Assembly (NCBI RefSeq): GCF_000230695.2
Contig: NC_020541.1
Location: forward strand, 2,046,001-2,110,000
DNA length: 64,000 bases
Direction of reading: 5' to 3'
DNA from: Rhodanobacter denitrificans
Lineage (GTDB): Bacteria > Pseudomonadota > Gammaproteobacteria > Xanthomonadales > Rhodanobacteraceae
Positions 15,838 through 25,500 of this stretch are shown here, one piece after another. The notes under the pieces are model-generated. The model searched no databases. It was not told the origin of the DNA and saw only the letters and a program-made list of their open reading frames with translations. Within the stretch, counting starts at the first letter, position 1. Each line of letters starts with the position of its first letter. The position numbers were made by a program, and so were the translations under genes.

Positions 15838-17821
15838 TGTCGTCTTTCCGTGTCGAGGCGGTCCGGCGTTGCAGCCAGGACCGTAGAACCGGCTCCATCT
15901 CCTCGATGTAGTCCGGATTGATTTCGCGGCCAAACAGAATCGAGAGCGCGCCTCCCGATTGCTTTTTCCCACCTGCCTTCATTTCGCCAGGGCCGCGTAG
16001 GCGAAGGTCGGCCTCCGCCAGCTCATAGCCGTCGTTTGTCCGGACCATGACGCCGAGGCGCTCACGCACATCGTCGGAAGCGGGCTTCATGAGCAGCATG
16101 TCGAAGTTCCCGACGCCGCCCTCCCGGGCGAGGCGGCCGCGGAACTGATGCAACGTGGTCAGTCCGAATCGTTCTGGGTGCACGACCACGACGCGTCGCA
16201 TGTCAGGGATGTCGATACCGACCTCGATGACACTCGTGCAGATGCCAATGCGAGCAGTGCCGTCGCGCAGGTCCGAAATATGGCTCGCCACGAGCGTGCC
16301 TTTCGTCCGCCCCGTGAGGACCCGCACCTGGCCGGGAAACGCTTGCTCCCACTTGTCGCGTGCCGCTTCGATGCTGCGCAGCTCGCCACCGCCCTTGCTG
16401 CTGATGGCGGGATACACGACGAGCACCCGACCGCCGCGGTCGATGGTCTCGCGCACGCCCTGGAAGAGCCCCCGCATAGCGTCCTTCTCCCACAGCTTCG
16501 TGGAGATGCGCTTGCGCGTGTGGCCCTCGCGCAGGTGAACAGTGTCAATGAGGCCGAACTTGGCCAGCGCCATCGTGCGCGGAATCGCGGTGGCCGTCAC
16601 TTCCAGCTGATGGGCTTCCCCGCTCGCGAGCTGGCGGCGCTGGGCCGCGCCCAGCTTCTGCTGTTCGTCGCAAATCACGAGGTCGAACACACCCACGTCG
16701 CGATTGAGCATGGCAGTGGTGCCCACCACGAGCGCGGCATCCCGCGCCGGCGCATTCGCCTCACCCGTGACCAGCGCTACCGAAAGATCCGTGAACACGG
16801 AACCGGCGACATCCACTACCTGGCGCGCCAGCACTTCATTCGGTACCAGCACTGCGACGCGTCCTCGCTGATCAATGACCGCGGCGGCAATGGTGAGGTA
16901 GGTGAGGCTCTTGCCGGTGCCGGTATCGCCGCTCAGGAACGCGGTGCTCACCGTGCCGCGACTGAACACGGCGGCGAGCTTGGCTACCGCCGCGCGTTGG
17001 GATGGGCTCGGCGTGAACTTCCACTGGGTCAGGCGTGCATCCGGGGCCAGCGCCATGGCGCGGCGGGGCCTTGCTTCCCGCTCATGCGAGTCCACCAGCT
17101 GCTTGAGTGTCACCAGCGCCGCAAAGCGCTCCATGGCCTCGATAGCCAATCGACCGGTGATCGGATCGTGCGGAAAGTGTGCTCGCACGATCAACCGTGC
17201 GAACCCGTCGACACCGGCGGGAACCCGGATCGCCGCAAGCATCTCGGGCACCGTGGCCAGCCCCTGTAGCAGCGACCCACAGCGGTGTTCAGCATCCGGC
17301 AAGTGGTCGCGCAGTAGCGAGACGACCCGGTCCCGAAGCGTGTCCGAGCGCATGCGCTTGCCGAGACCGCCGTAGTTCGGACGGCACCGGTCGCGCCAGC
17401 GCCGCTCCACCAGCGTGGGGCCGCTGATCTGCCAGTGCCCGTTGAACTGGCTCAGCTGGCCTTGGACCGCGACCAGGCGACCGGGCGTCAGGGTTGCGGC
17501 AACCTCCCGCGCATCACCGAACCACGTCAACGTCACCACGGTGCCGTCGGCCAGCGCGATCGGCACGGTGGTGCGCGGTGAGCCGCTGCCAAAGTGGCTC
17601 TCCGGCGTGCGCCTGACCTGTCCTTCCAAGACGACCGAAATGCCTACATCGAAGCCGAACGCGTCGTCTTGCACGTTGCGGAAGTCTGCGAAGGATTCGG
17701 GAAGCAGGAAAGCCACGTGCCACGGTTCAGTGAGGCCGACCTCGACGAGGCGGCCCAGCGCCTCGGCCGCCTGCGGCGGCGAGGTGCTTGTGGCTGCGCT
17801 GGGAGATACGCTGGCGTTCAC
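15830..17821 (-). CDS. RecG-like SF2 DNA helicase
   Basis: 663 residues from a GTG that shares one base with the upstream stop (TAGTG). Residues about 60-140 form an OB-fold wedge-like region. The helicase core has Walker A GDTGTGKS (298-305), Walker B-like CDEQQKLG (RecG has DEQHRFG), motif III TATAIPRT and motif VI QFRGRLAREG. RecG remodels stalled forks and Holliday junctions. The divergence (DEQQ, LAREG) marks it as an accessory paralogue and not the host housekeeping copy. The frame stays open upstream to 18637 but that part overlaps a coding gene in another frame. Confidence 0.85.
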   Translation of the reverse strand: MNASVSPSAATSTSPPQAAEALGRLVEVGLTEPWHVAFLLPESFADFRNVQDDAFGFDVGISVVLEGQVRRTPESHFGSGSPRTTVPIALADGTVVTLTWFGDAREVAATLTPGRLVAVQGQLSQFNGHWQISGPTLVERRWRDRCRPNYGGLGKRMRSDTLRDRVVSLLRDHLPDAEHRCGSLLQGLATVPEMLAAIRVPAGVDGFARLIVRAHFPHDPITGRLAIEAMERFAALVTLKQLVDSHEREARPRRAMALAPDARLTQWKFTPSPSQRAAVAKLAAVFSRGTVSTAFLSGDTGTGKSLTYLTIAAAVIDQRGRVAVLVPNEVLARQVVDVAGSVFTDLSVALVTGEANAPARDAALVVGTTAMLNRDVGVFDLVICDEQQKLGAAQRRQLASGEAHQLEVTATAIPRTMALAKFGLIDTVHLREGHTRKRISTKLWEKDAMRGLFQGVRETIDRGGRVLVVYPAISSKGGGELRSIEAARDKWEQAFPGQVRVLTGRTKGTLVASHISDLRDGTARIGICTSVIEVGIDIPDMRRVVVVHPERFGLTTLHQFRGRLAREGGVGNFDMLLMKPASDDVRERLGVMVRTNDGYELAEADLRLRGPGEMKAGGKKQSGGALSILFGREINPDYIEEMEPVLRSWLQRRTASTRKDDSA

Positions 17822-18600
17822 TAATCGGTTGCTTCGAAGTGGCCGTCCTTGACCTGATACCACTGATCGGCGACGACGCCAGCCTCGCCGACGCGCGCCG
17901 TCAGGACCGTCACGGCGCCGTCCGCCACGACATCCAGGGCGACAAACTGGGCCCCGTCCGCGCCGCGATAGCGCGTACCGGCGCGCCCGATACCGACGCT
18001 GCGCTGGCCGAGGTCGAGGAAGCCGGCGCTCTCCACCATCACCCTGGCGCCGGCACCGACCTTGATCCTGGTCATACTGCCGGCCGCTATGATGGCGCCA
18101 TCGCCGGCCTGGATCTCGGCATTCATGCCAGAGGCGATCGTGGCATAGCGATCGGTCAACACTTTCGAGCCGTCGCCTACCGACAGGCGAGCGAACTCGT
18201 TCGCCTGCACTTTGCTGTCGCGCCCGGTCGCGACGGTGGCGCCGGCATCCAGGTGAAGCTCCGCCCCGTCCGCAACCGCCACGGTGGCATGGGGGCCTGC
18301 CTCGACTTCGCCGGCGCTGCCCGAACTCAGGACCGCAAACGCACCACCGCGGCGCCGTCGTCCCAGGTAAGGCATGCCCGCAGCTCCGTGATGATGGAGG
18401 TACCGCAGCGCGTCGGCGCGCGCACCGTCGCAGACTACCGTGGCATCGAACACCAGCGCGCCGTGGTCGCTCGTTTCGACACGCTCGGCCTCCAAGATCA
18501 ACCAGCGTGGCGCCTTCGGATTGATTCCGTACAGCGGACCGCAACCCCAAGCCAGCGCCGGATGCCCGTTCGGCGCGGTGAAGCGCTTGCCCGCCACCAT
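17821..18600 (-). CDS. Repeat protein with hexapeptide-like C-terminus
   Basis: 259 residues from the ATG at 18600, which has AAGGAGG 8 nt upstream. The frame is open back to 18756 and an upstream CTG at 18744 also follows GAGG, so an extended form with LTTTEREILSYATGDGHTTV is possible. Residues about 85-220 show short G/A/V-rich repeats (GAGARV, DGSKVL, GDGAII) typical of a left-handed beta-helix or similar solenoid. An N-terminal globular part contains LEAERVETSDHGALVFDATV. Coupled to the RecG-like gene. Function unknown. Confidence 0.65.
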   Translation of the reverse strand: MVAGKRFTAPNGHPALAWGCGPLYGINPKAPRWLILEAERVETSDHGALVFDATVVCDGARADALRYLHHHGAAGMPYLGRRRRGGAFAVLSSGSAGEVEAGPHATVAVADGAELHLDAGATVATGRDSKVQANEFARLSVGDGSKVLTDRYATIASGMNAEIQAGDGAIIAAGSMTRIKVGAGARVMVESAGFLDLGQRSVGIGRAGTRYRGADGAQFVALDVVADGAVTVLTARVGEAGVVADQWYQVKDGHFEATD

Positions 18601-18756
18601 GGGCGTTCCCTCCTTGGACCGGGCATGCGCGTCGCAAGCGGCCAGGTAGAGCACGACGGCGACCCGCGGCGCACCACCGGCGACGGTCGTGTGGCCGTCG
18701 CCCGTGGCGTAGCTGAGAATCTCGCGCTCGGTCGTGGTGGTCAGGGCGTAGCCTCG

Positions 18757-19089
18757 TCAGTTCGATACCGCACTGTGGCGTGCGCTAGCGCCGACATACA
18801 AGGAAAGGCCCAAGATCGCGCAGCCGGCTATGCCAATCAGCGCCCACAACGGCACGCCGAGCACGCTTACTTGCGCGATGACCTCCGTAAGCGTGACCCA
18901 TGGCACGCGGGGATCCGGCGAGGGCTGACTCCACAAGAAGACCGACGTCGCAAGCGCGCTGGTTGCGACACCCAGCAATGGAACATTGAAGATTTCCCGG
19001 ATTGCATTGGCGAAGCCGGCCAAGAGAGCGCCGAGGACGATGACCGGGGAAAGGAACATCACAAGGATCAGTTCGAGCAGCGCGATCAT
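18757..19089 (-). CDS. Small membrane protein (110 aa)
   Basis: Three hydrophobic segments, about 2-27, 38-52 and 77-98 (MIALLELILVMFLSPVIVLG at the start). GAGGAA precedes the ATG at 19089. No family recognised. Immediately upstream of the repeat protein gene in the same direction. Confidence 0.65.
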   Translation of the reverse strand: MIALLELILVMFLSPVIVLGALLAGFANAIREIFNVPLLGVATSALATSVFLWSQPSPDPRVPWVTLTEVIAQVSVLGVPLWALIGIAGCAILGLSLYVGASARHSAVSN

Positions 19090-19206
19090 GGAAGATTCCT
19101 CTAGTTAGGCAGCTACCGGCTGCACGTCGCCTCCGGCATTCTGGCGGGCGTGCTATACATCGTAATCCGCCTGCAGCCGGACGCACGTATTGAGGGATCC
19201 CTTGCG

Positions 19207-19479
19207 TCAGCTGGTGACGCTGCGAAGGCGTCGGAATGGGTTGGCCAGCTTCTTTCGCAAGGCGGGACTCGGCTCGAAGGTGACGACGCGCCGACGCTTC
19301 TCGCCGAAGGCTGTTTGCTCCAGCGGCACGAGTCGACCGAGGAGCGGCAGCGAGACCGTTTCGTTGGCCTGCAATTCGTTGCTGGTCAGAATGCCCAGCT
19401 CGCGCAGCACGCGCGACACGTCCGCCGTTGGAACGCCGGTCTTTTCGTGGATCAGGAATACGAGATGGACGGTCTTCAT
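19207..19479 (-). CDS. HU/IHF-like DNA-binding protein
   Basis: 90 residues, the usual HU length. LHEKTG-like helical start (HLVFLIHEKTGVPTADVSRV), then LGILTSNELQANETVSLPLLGRL, a basic arm (FGEKRRRVVTF) and a C-terminal FEPSPALRKKL matching the HU pattern F-P-x-x-L-K-x-x. It would bend or coat DNA. The canonical NP at the arm tip is missing, so the match is partial. Confidence 0.6.
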   Translation of the reverse strand: MKTVHLVFLIHEKTGVPTADVSRVLRELGILTSNELQANETVSLPLLGRLVPLEQTAFGEKRRRVVTFEPSPALRKKLANPFRRLRSVTS

Positions 19480-19605
19480 CGTGCGGGCGAAATCGTTGCC
19501 GTGGCCTCAGGTGCACGGCCAGTCTACGGGCGCCCCCGACATCGGGCGTGCGCGCCACGCCCGCCTGAACGCCATGCTCGCGGCCCGTCGGTGCGGCGAC
19601 TTGCC

Positions 19606-20154
19606 TCATGCGCCGGAGCACCCACGGTTGAAGTGCCGGCAGACCTTCTCGCAATAGCCCCGGTCGCGGGTGCGGCGCGGTGCTTCCCCGCGGGCCAGGG
19701 CGTGATAGCGCAACACCAGCGCCGCCAGCTGGCCATCCGTGAGGAGGGCGACACGCTGCCAGCGGATGCGCGTTCGCCCTGGTGTGCCATAGCGAACGTA
19801 GCCGAACGGCTCTACCGGCACGCCCCGCAGCGACGCTGGCGGGTTGTGCCGCAGAATGGCGGCATAGACGGACAGCTGGATCCTTTCGGCGGCCGGGTGG
19901 GGAAAACGGAGCCCAGACTTGTCCTCTCGAACCACCAGCGTGCCGCGCGCCGTGAGGTAGACGACATCCGGCCTTCCATGAAGCTTGAATGGCGACGTCA
20001 TGGCCAGCGCCACATTGGATTCGACCACCCGCGCGTTGGCCAGGTCGGCTGGGCGCCGACCCTCGGCCCTCGCATAAGGGTCGCCTGCAGACCGCAAGGC
20101 CATGGCCAGCACGGTCGCCGCCACGATCAGCACACATACCCAGAGCAGCATCAT
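19606..20154 (-). CDS. Cas4-like PD-(D/E)XK nuclease with TM anchor
   Basis: 182 residues, start overlapping the upstream stop (ATGATG). Transmembrane helix at about 3-20. D63 (GRPDVVYLT), E77-x-K79 (VREDKSG), Q93 and Y97 fit the RecB/Cas4 nuclease motifs II, III and QhxxY. C168, C172 and C179 (GYCEKVCRHFNRGC) could ligate an Fe-S cluster with the N-terminal cysteine of the partner. Cas4-like enzymes degrade DNA ends; a membrane anchor is unusual. The third gene of a RecJ/CFI-box/Cas4-like coupled unit. Confidence 0.65.
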   Translation of the reverse strand: MMLLWVCVLIVAATVLAMALRSAGDPYARAEGRRPADLANARVVESNVALAMTSPFKLHGRPDVVYLTARGTLVVREDKSGLRFPHPAAERIQLSVYAAILRHNPPASLRGVPVEPFGYVRYGTPGRTRIRWQRVALLTDGQLAALVLRYHALARGEAPRRTRDRGYCEKVCRHFNRGCSGA

Positions 20155-20576
20155 GGCCGGCTCTCGATACGCGTGACGAGGCGATTCAGCACCCAGCGCG
20201 CCGCCGCGCCGAGACGCGGGCAACGCTGCAGCACCGGAACCAGGCGAGGTGACAGGGCGTAATAGCAGCGAACGACGGCTCGGCCGGCGCGGGTCGGGAG
20301 AAGTGAGCGGTCCCGCCAGCGCCGCAAGATGTCCGTCTGCGGCGCATCCGGGCCATAAACCGCTGAGGCGATGAAGCATCGCCGATCGGTTGCCGCTCCG
20401 CGCAGCGCAGCCAAGCGGGCCCGTTCATGGGAAGCGGTGCCGGCATCCAACCAGCGGCGCTGGTCCGCCGTTGCGCGACCCTTCCCGTTCGTCCGGTCCA
20501 GGGCAGCCTGCTGCTCGCACAGACCCAGCGTGGCCAGTTCGGTGGCGGAGATGCTGTCGTGCTTGGACAAGCTCAA
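20151..20576 (-). CDS. CFI-box protein
   Basis: 141 residues from a TTG that overlaps the RecJ stop (TTGA), 7 nt after AGGGG. Residues 10-55 (SATELATLGLCEQQAALDRT, then GTASHERARL) resemble the N-terminal helical Cys-containing segment of Cas4/RecB-type nucleases. Residues 67-135 carry the CFI-box signature (CFIASAVYG, LRRWRD, GRAVVRCYYALSP). It may complement the nuclease domain of the next gene. Role is inference. Confidence 0.65.
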   Translation of the reverse strand: MSLSKHDSISATELATLGLCEQQAALDRTNGKGRATADQRRWLDAGTASHERARLAALRGAATDRRCFIASAVYGPDAPQTDILRRWRDRSLLPTRAGRAVVRCYYALSPRLVPVLQRCPRLGAAARWVLNRLVTRIESRP

Positions 20577-22384
20577 TCTGATTCCCCTGTACCGTCCAGG
20601 CAAGCGACGATCTTGAGGTCGTAACCTGGGCCGCGCGCGAAGGTGCTTCCGGTCAGCTGGTAGGCGAAGCGGTGGTGGCCAGGCCCAATGGGCAGCTGTC
20701 CATCCTCGCCCACTGCATTGAACCAGACCATGCGCTCCCGCTGCCCATCAGGGAATGCCACGTCCATCTGCAGGTGCTTGTTGTCCCTGCCGAGAGGGCG
20801 GATGCGACTAACTTCGCCGGCCACGACAAAGACGGGCTCGGGAAAGCCACGGCCGTACGGCGCCAGCTCTGCCAGCTCCGCGGCGGCCTGCCGCGACGGG
20901 CGCACCGGCAACTTGCCATCGTGTTCGCGCGGCGGCGGCGGCCTATCCGCCAGAGCGTCCTGTACCGCCAGCTCCCAGGCGATCGCGAACTGGGATACCA
21001 ACGCCCGGGGGACTTTGACGCCACCAGCCATCGCATGACCGCCGTACCGAAGGTTCAGTTGCGGGTATTCGCGCGCGATGCCGTCGAGGAGGTGCTTGAC
21101 GTGCGCCCCCTTCACGGAGCGAATGGACCCGGTCATCCAGTCCGGGTCACCTTCAACCGGGCTCAAGCAGACCGTTGGTACACCGAAGGTGTCCACGATC
21201 CGACTCGCGGTAATGCCATGCACGCCGGCGTGCCCACCCGTGTAGAACGGCAGGCATAAGGCGGGAGCGCCCTGATCCATCTGCGGCTGCGCCATCTCCA
21301 TGGCGCGTTCGGTCAGCTCGGCCTGGACGCGCTTGCGTTCGAGGTTCGCGTCATCGAGCGTTTGCACCCAGGCATAGGCCTCGCGCAGGTTGCTCGAACA
21401 CATCGCCTCGATGCCGCGCTTGGCATCGCCAAGGCGCCCGACGGAGTTCAGGCGCGGCACGATCTGGAAGGACAGCGAAGTTGAAGTCCACTCGTTGCGC
21501 ACGAAGGGCGCGAAGGCTTCCCAGATGGCCTGGCCGCCTCGCTCGATGCGCTCCAAGCCCTGCTGCACGGCCCAGCGGTTCGCGTGGCTCATGCCAAGGT
21601 CCACGCAGTCGCCGCACGTTGCGACCGCGACGAAGCTGAGGAGATCCACCAGCTGCGCTGGTGTGCCGTGAGGCAAACCGCGGCGGGCCAGCTCACGCTG
21701 CAGCGCCACCATGACGTACCACGCCACCATGGCGCCGCAGATCGTTGGATCGCCAAATGCGGTGGCGTCGTCGCGCGCAGGATTGACGCACGCAACGGCC
21801 GATGGCGGCGGCCCTTCCTCCGGCAAGTGATGGTGGTCCGTGACGACGGTCTTGACCCCATGGCGCGCTAGCTCGGCGACGCGCGGCTCATCGGTCGAAC
21901 CTTGGTCCGCAGTAAGCACGCACGTCGGCCTGGGGTCGAGCGCAAGGATGCGTTCCACCAGCTGGGAGGACACACCATAGCCTTCCTTGAGGCGATGGCT
22001 GGTGACCACGTGCAAGCGCTCCGGGGGCACCGCGAAGGCCTCGGTCATCGCGCGCCAGATCACCAGTCCAGAGTTCTGGCCGTCGGCGTCATGGTCGAGC
22101 ACGGCAGCAATGACTTGCCCCTGCTCGATGGCATCGGCGAGGCATGCCGTCGCCAGGGCAATGTCCGGCAGCGCGCTCGCACGCGGAAGGTCCGCGGCCC
22201 GCGGGTTGATCAGATCGGCCAGGCGCCCATCGGGAAGGCGATTCAGACGACCGGCAATCACGGTCGCCTGGAGGTGCGAACGACCCTCCGCCACGGCGGC
22301 CTCGTACACGGCGTCGGCGAGCGGGCGTGCGGCCCATGGACGGGTGGCTCTCGAAGCGGTGGTTTCTTGCAAGGCGCTATTCAT
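20573..22384 (-). CDS. recJ: RecJ-like single-strand 5'-3' exonuclease
   Basis: 603 residues. DHH phosphoesterase motifs: VLDHDADG (95-102), VVTDHHHLP (about 176-184) and DHHA1 motif LRYGGHAMAGG, with an OB-like C-terminal part ending DLKIVACLDGTGESD. RecJ degrades single-stranded DNA 5' to 3' in recombination and repair. Start ATG at 22384 chosen over longer frame. The DHH motif has DHDADG where DYDADG is common. First gene of a coupled three-gene unit, divergent from the methylase-helicase gene. Confidence 0.85.
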   Translation of the reverse strand: MNSALQETTASRATRPWAARPLADAVYEAAVAEGRSHLQATVIAGRLNRLPDGRLADLINPRAADLPRASALPDIALATACLADAIEQGQVIAAVLDHDADGQNSGLVIWRAMTEAFAVPPERLHVVTSHRLKEGYGVSSQLVERILALDPRPTCVLTADQGSTDEPRVAELARHGVKTVVTDHHHLPEEGPPPSAVACVNPARDDATAFGDPTICGAMVAWYVMVALQRELARRGLPHGTPAQLVDLLSFVAVATCGDCVDLGMSHANRWAVQQGLERIERGGQAIWEAFAPFVRNEWTSTSLSFQIVPRLNSVGRLGDAKRGIEAMCSSNLREAYAWVQTLDDANLERKRVQAELTERAMEMAQPQMDQGAPALCLPFYTGGHAGVHGITASRIVDTFGVPTVCLSPVEGDPDWMTGSIRSVKGAHVKHLLDGIAREYPQLNLRYGGHAMAGGVKVPRALVSQFAIAWELAVQDALADRPPPPREHDGKLPVRPSRQAAAELAELAPYGRGFPEPVFVVAGEVSRIRPLGRDNKHLQMDVAFPDGQRERMVWFNAVGEDGQLPIGPGHHRFAYQLTGSTFARGPGYDLKIVACLDGTGESD

Positions 22385-22590
22385 GCCTTCAACGGTGCCA
22401 CACGCCGGTGCTGCGGCAACCGCGCTGGTCGTCCGTCCGCTGGTCGCGCTGGGACGCGCGGCCGGCGCAGACAAGCGTGCCGCCCGCGTCCGGCCATGAC
22501 GCGCCATCGGCCGATCGGAAGCGCGCTGGATGCCGGTTGCCGGAATCCGGCTCCGTGGCAAAACGGAATGACTCTCCACGGAGTTCCCTC
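22385..22590. other. Divergent promoter region recJ / methylase-helicase
   Basis: 206 bp between divergent starts. Both promoters should lie here. GGAG precedes the plus-strand ATG at 22591. No clear boxes visible by eye. Confidence 0.4.
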
Positions 22591-25500
22591 ATGCTCGACC
22601 ACGATACCGCAGCGGCGCTGCCCGCTTGTGATCCCTTTGCGTCCCGTCTTCTCGCGCTGCTGTCGTGGCCGGGGGAAAGCGCGAGCCCGACGGCCATCCC
22701 GGACGAGGCGGTTGAGCCGACGCCTGTTGTCAATTCGCCCAACTACCGGATTCCCGCGGACCTCGCCTTCGGCCAGGGCGGTCCGAAAGCACGCGCCTTG
22801 CGGAACATCGTGGCGATCCAGACTTTGCACGCGGTCGAGGAGGATGGCCGCGCACCAACGGCGGCCGAGCAGCGCGCTCTGGCCGCCTACGTCGGCTGGG
22901 GCGGTCTGCCGCAGGCTTTCCGGCTGCCCGACGGGTCCGTGAGCGCCGGCTGGCACGCGGTGGTAGAGAACCTTGAAGACCTGTTGTCGGCGGCCGAGCT
23001 GGCCGACGCGCGGCGCTCGACGACGGATGCCCATTACACGCCCCGCGTGGTGGTCGAAGCGATCTACGCCGGCCTGCAGCGCCTCGGCTTTCGCGGTGGG
23101 CTGGTGCTCGAACCGGGTTGCGGGGTCGGGTACTTTCTCGGGCTCATGCCGCCTTCGCTCAGCCAGATGACGGTCTGGACGACGGTCGAGCTGGACGCGA
23201 TCAGCGCTGGCATTACCCGCCGGCTGTACCCCGACGCAACTCACCTGCATGCCGGCTTTCAAGACGTGGCGCTGCCCGCCGAGCACTTCGACCTGGCGCT
23301 GGGCAATCCGCCGTTCGGCTCATCGAAGCCGCACGACGCCAGCAATCGCGACCTGGCCGGATTCACACTGCATAACTACTTCGTCGCCAAGAGCCTTCGG
23401 GCGCTGGCTCCGGGCGGCCTGCTCGCGATGGTGGTATCCCAATCGCTGATGGACAAAGCCTCCGGGCGCGAACGGGCATGGCTCGCCGCACGGGCGCACC
23501 TGCTGGGGGCGATCCGCCTCCCGAACAACACGTTCACGGCCAACGCCGGCACGACTGTTACCACCGACATTATCTTTCTGCGGCGCGCGCTACCGGGTGA
23601 GACGCCGGACGCGGCGGCGTGGACCGACGTGGTCAACGTGCCGGCTGCCGAGGGTGCGGTGGCCATCAACCGGTACTTCTCCGATCACCCGGAGATGCTA
23701 CTGGGCACCATGGCGATGGTCAGCGGCCCCTACGGTCCCGAACAGGCCCTGATCCCGCACGATGGCGCCGTGCTCGCCGACCTGTTGGCCGGTGCGATGG
23801 CTCGCCTGCCCCGCGACGTGGCGCGTACGGTTGTCTCGCGCAAGCCCGCGGCGACGACACCGCCGATCCCCGACGACATTCCCGTGCTGGGGCACTTCAT
23901 CGCAGAGAACGGTTCGATCTGGCATCGCCAGCCGGATGTGCTTGGTCGTCGCACCGCGACGCCGGTCCATGCGGAAGGCCGGGCGGACGAGCGCTTGCGC
24001 GGCCTGATCGACCTCGCGGCACGGCTGCGCGCGCAGATCGCCGCCGAGCTGGACGATGCCGCTCCCGCGACCTTGACGCAGATGCGCTGCGGCCTTGAGC
24101 GCGCATATGACCGCTTCCAGCGGCAGTTCGGGTACCTCAATTCGCAGTCCAACATCAGCGCCTTCGAGGATGACGCGGCGGCGTACCTCGTGCGCGCCCT
24201 CGAAATTGACTACCAGCGCCTCGACGCCGTTGAAGCGGAACGCCGTGGCCTCGCCCTGCCCCGTGGACGGCAGACGCTCGAACTGGCGACCAAAGCCCCG
24301 ATCCTCCGTGAGCGCGTTCTGCACCCGGCGGTAGAGCCGAACCCCAGTACCGCCGCCGACGCGCTGGCGGCGAGCCTCAATCGCTGCGGACGCATCGACC
24401 TCGCGTGGATGGCCGGTACGCTCGGGATTCCAGCCGCCCAGGTGATCGCGGAGCTGGGCGACCGAGTGTTCCGGACGCCCGAAGGCGAGTGGCAGGAAGC
24501 CAACAAGTATCTCAGCGGCAACGTCAAGGCCGCTCTGGCTGCCGCGCGGAAGGCCGCAGCGAGCGATCCGACGATGGATCGAAACGTCAAGGCACTCGAA
24601 GCGGTGCAGCCGGCCGACCTGTCACCTGCGGACATTCACGTTGCCCTTGGCTCACCTTGGGTGCCCGCATCGGACTACGCTGCCTTTGCCGCCGAGGCGA
24701 TCGGCTTGACCGACGCGAAAATTTCGCTGCAGCAAGCGCTCGGGCGCTTCGTCCTCGTGTCACACGAAGCCGGTCACGCCCGCTTCGGCACCGAGAAGTG
24801 GTCTGCCCGCGAGATTTTCGAGAAGGCGCTGTCTCGCGAAACTATCGTCGTCAGCGTCCTCAAACCGGACGGCCGCACCGTGATCGACCACGAAGCCTCG
24901 GAAGCGGCCCGGCAGCAGGCGCTGATGATGCAGGATGCCTTCGCGGAATGGATCTTCGCCGACGCTGAACGCCGGGAGCGGCTGGCGAGGGTCTACAACG
25001 ACACCTTCAACACCGACGTCCCCCGCGTCTACGACGGCTCGCACCTGACGTTCCCCGGCAAGGTCAGCGACAACGTCATCTGCCTTCGCCGCCATCAGGT
25101 CAACGCGGCCTGGCGGATGATCTGCGATGGCGTGGTTCTGCTTGACCATGAGGTCGGCAGCGGCAAGACGTACACCACGATTGCGGCCTTCATGGAAATG
25201 CGCCGCATGGGACTGGTGCGCAAGCCGCTGTTGACGGTTCCTAACGCACTCGTAGACCAGTGGGCTCAGGAGGCATTGCGCCTGTACCCGGCGGCGAAAG
25301 TCCTGGCGGTAAGCGACCGCGACTTCCAGAAGGACCGCCGCAAGCTGCTGTTCGCCCGCATCGCAACCGGTGACTGGGATATGGTCATTGTTGCCCATAG
25401 CCAGTTCACGCGCATCCGCGTCCCGTCGTCCTTCCAAAAGTTCTACCTGCAAGAACGAGTCAACGAACTGACCGCAGTCCTGGCGACGCTGCAGGCCGAG

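Noticed and set aside
15830..18637. 935-codon version of the RecG-like gene
   Set aside because: The extra N-terminal 270 codons are Arg/Gly-rich shadow of the repeat-protein gene in another frame; GTG at 17821 fits the overlap.
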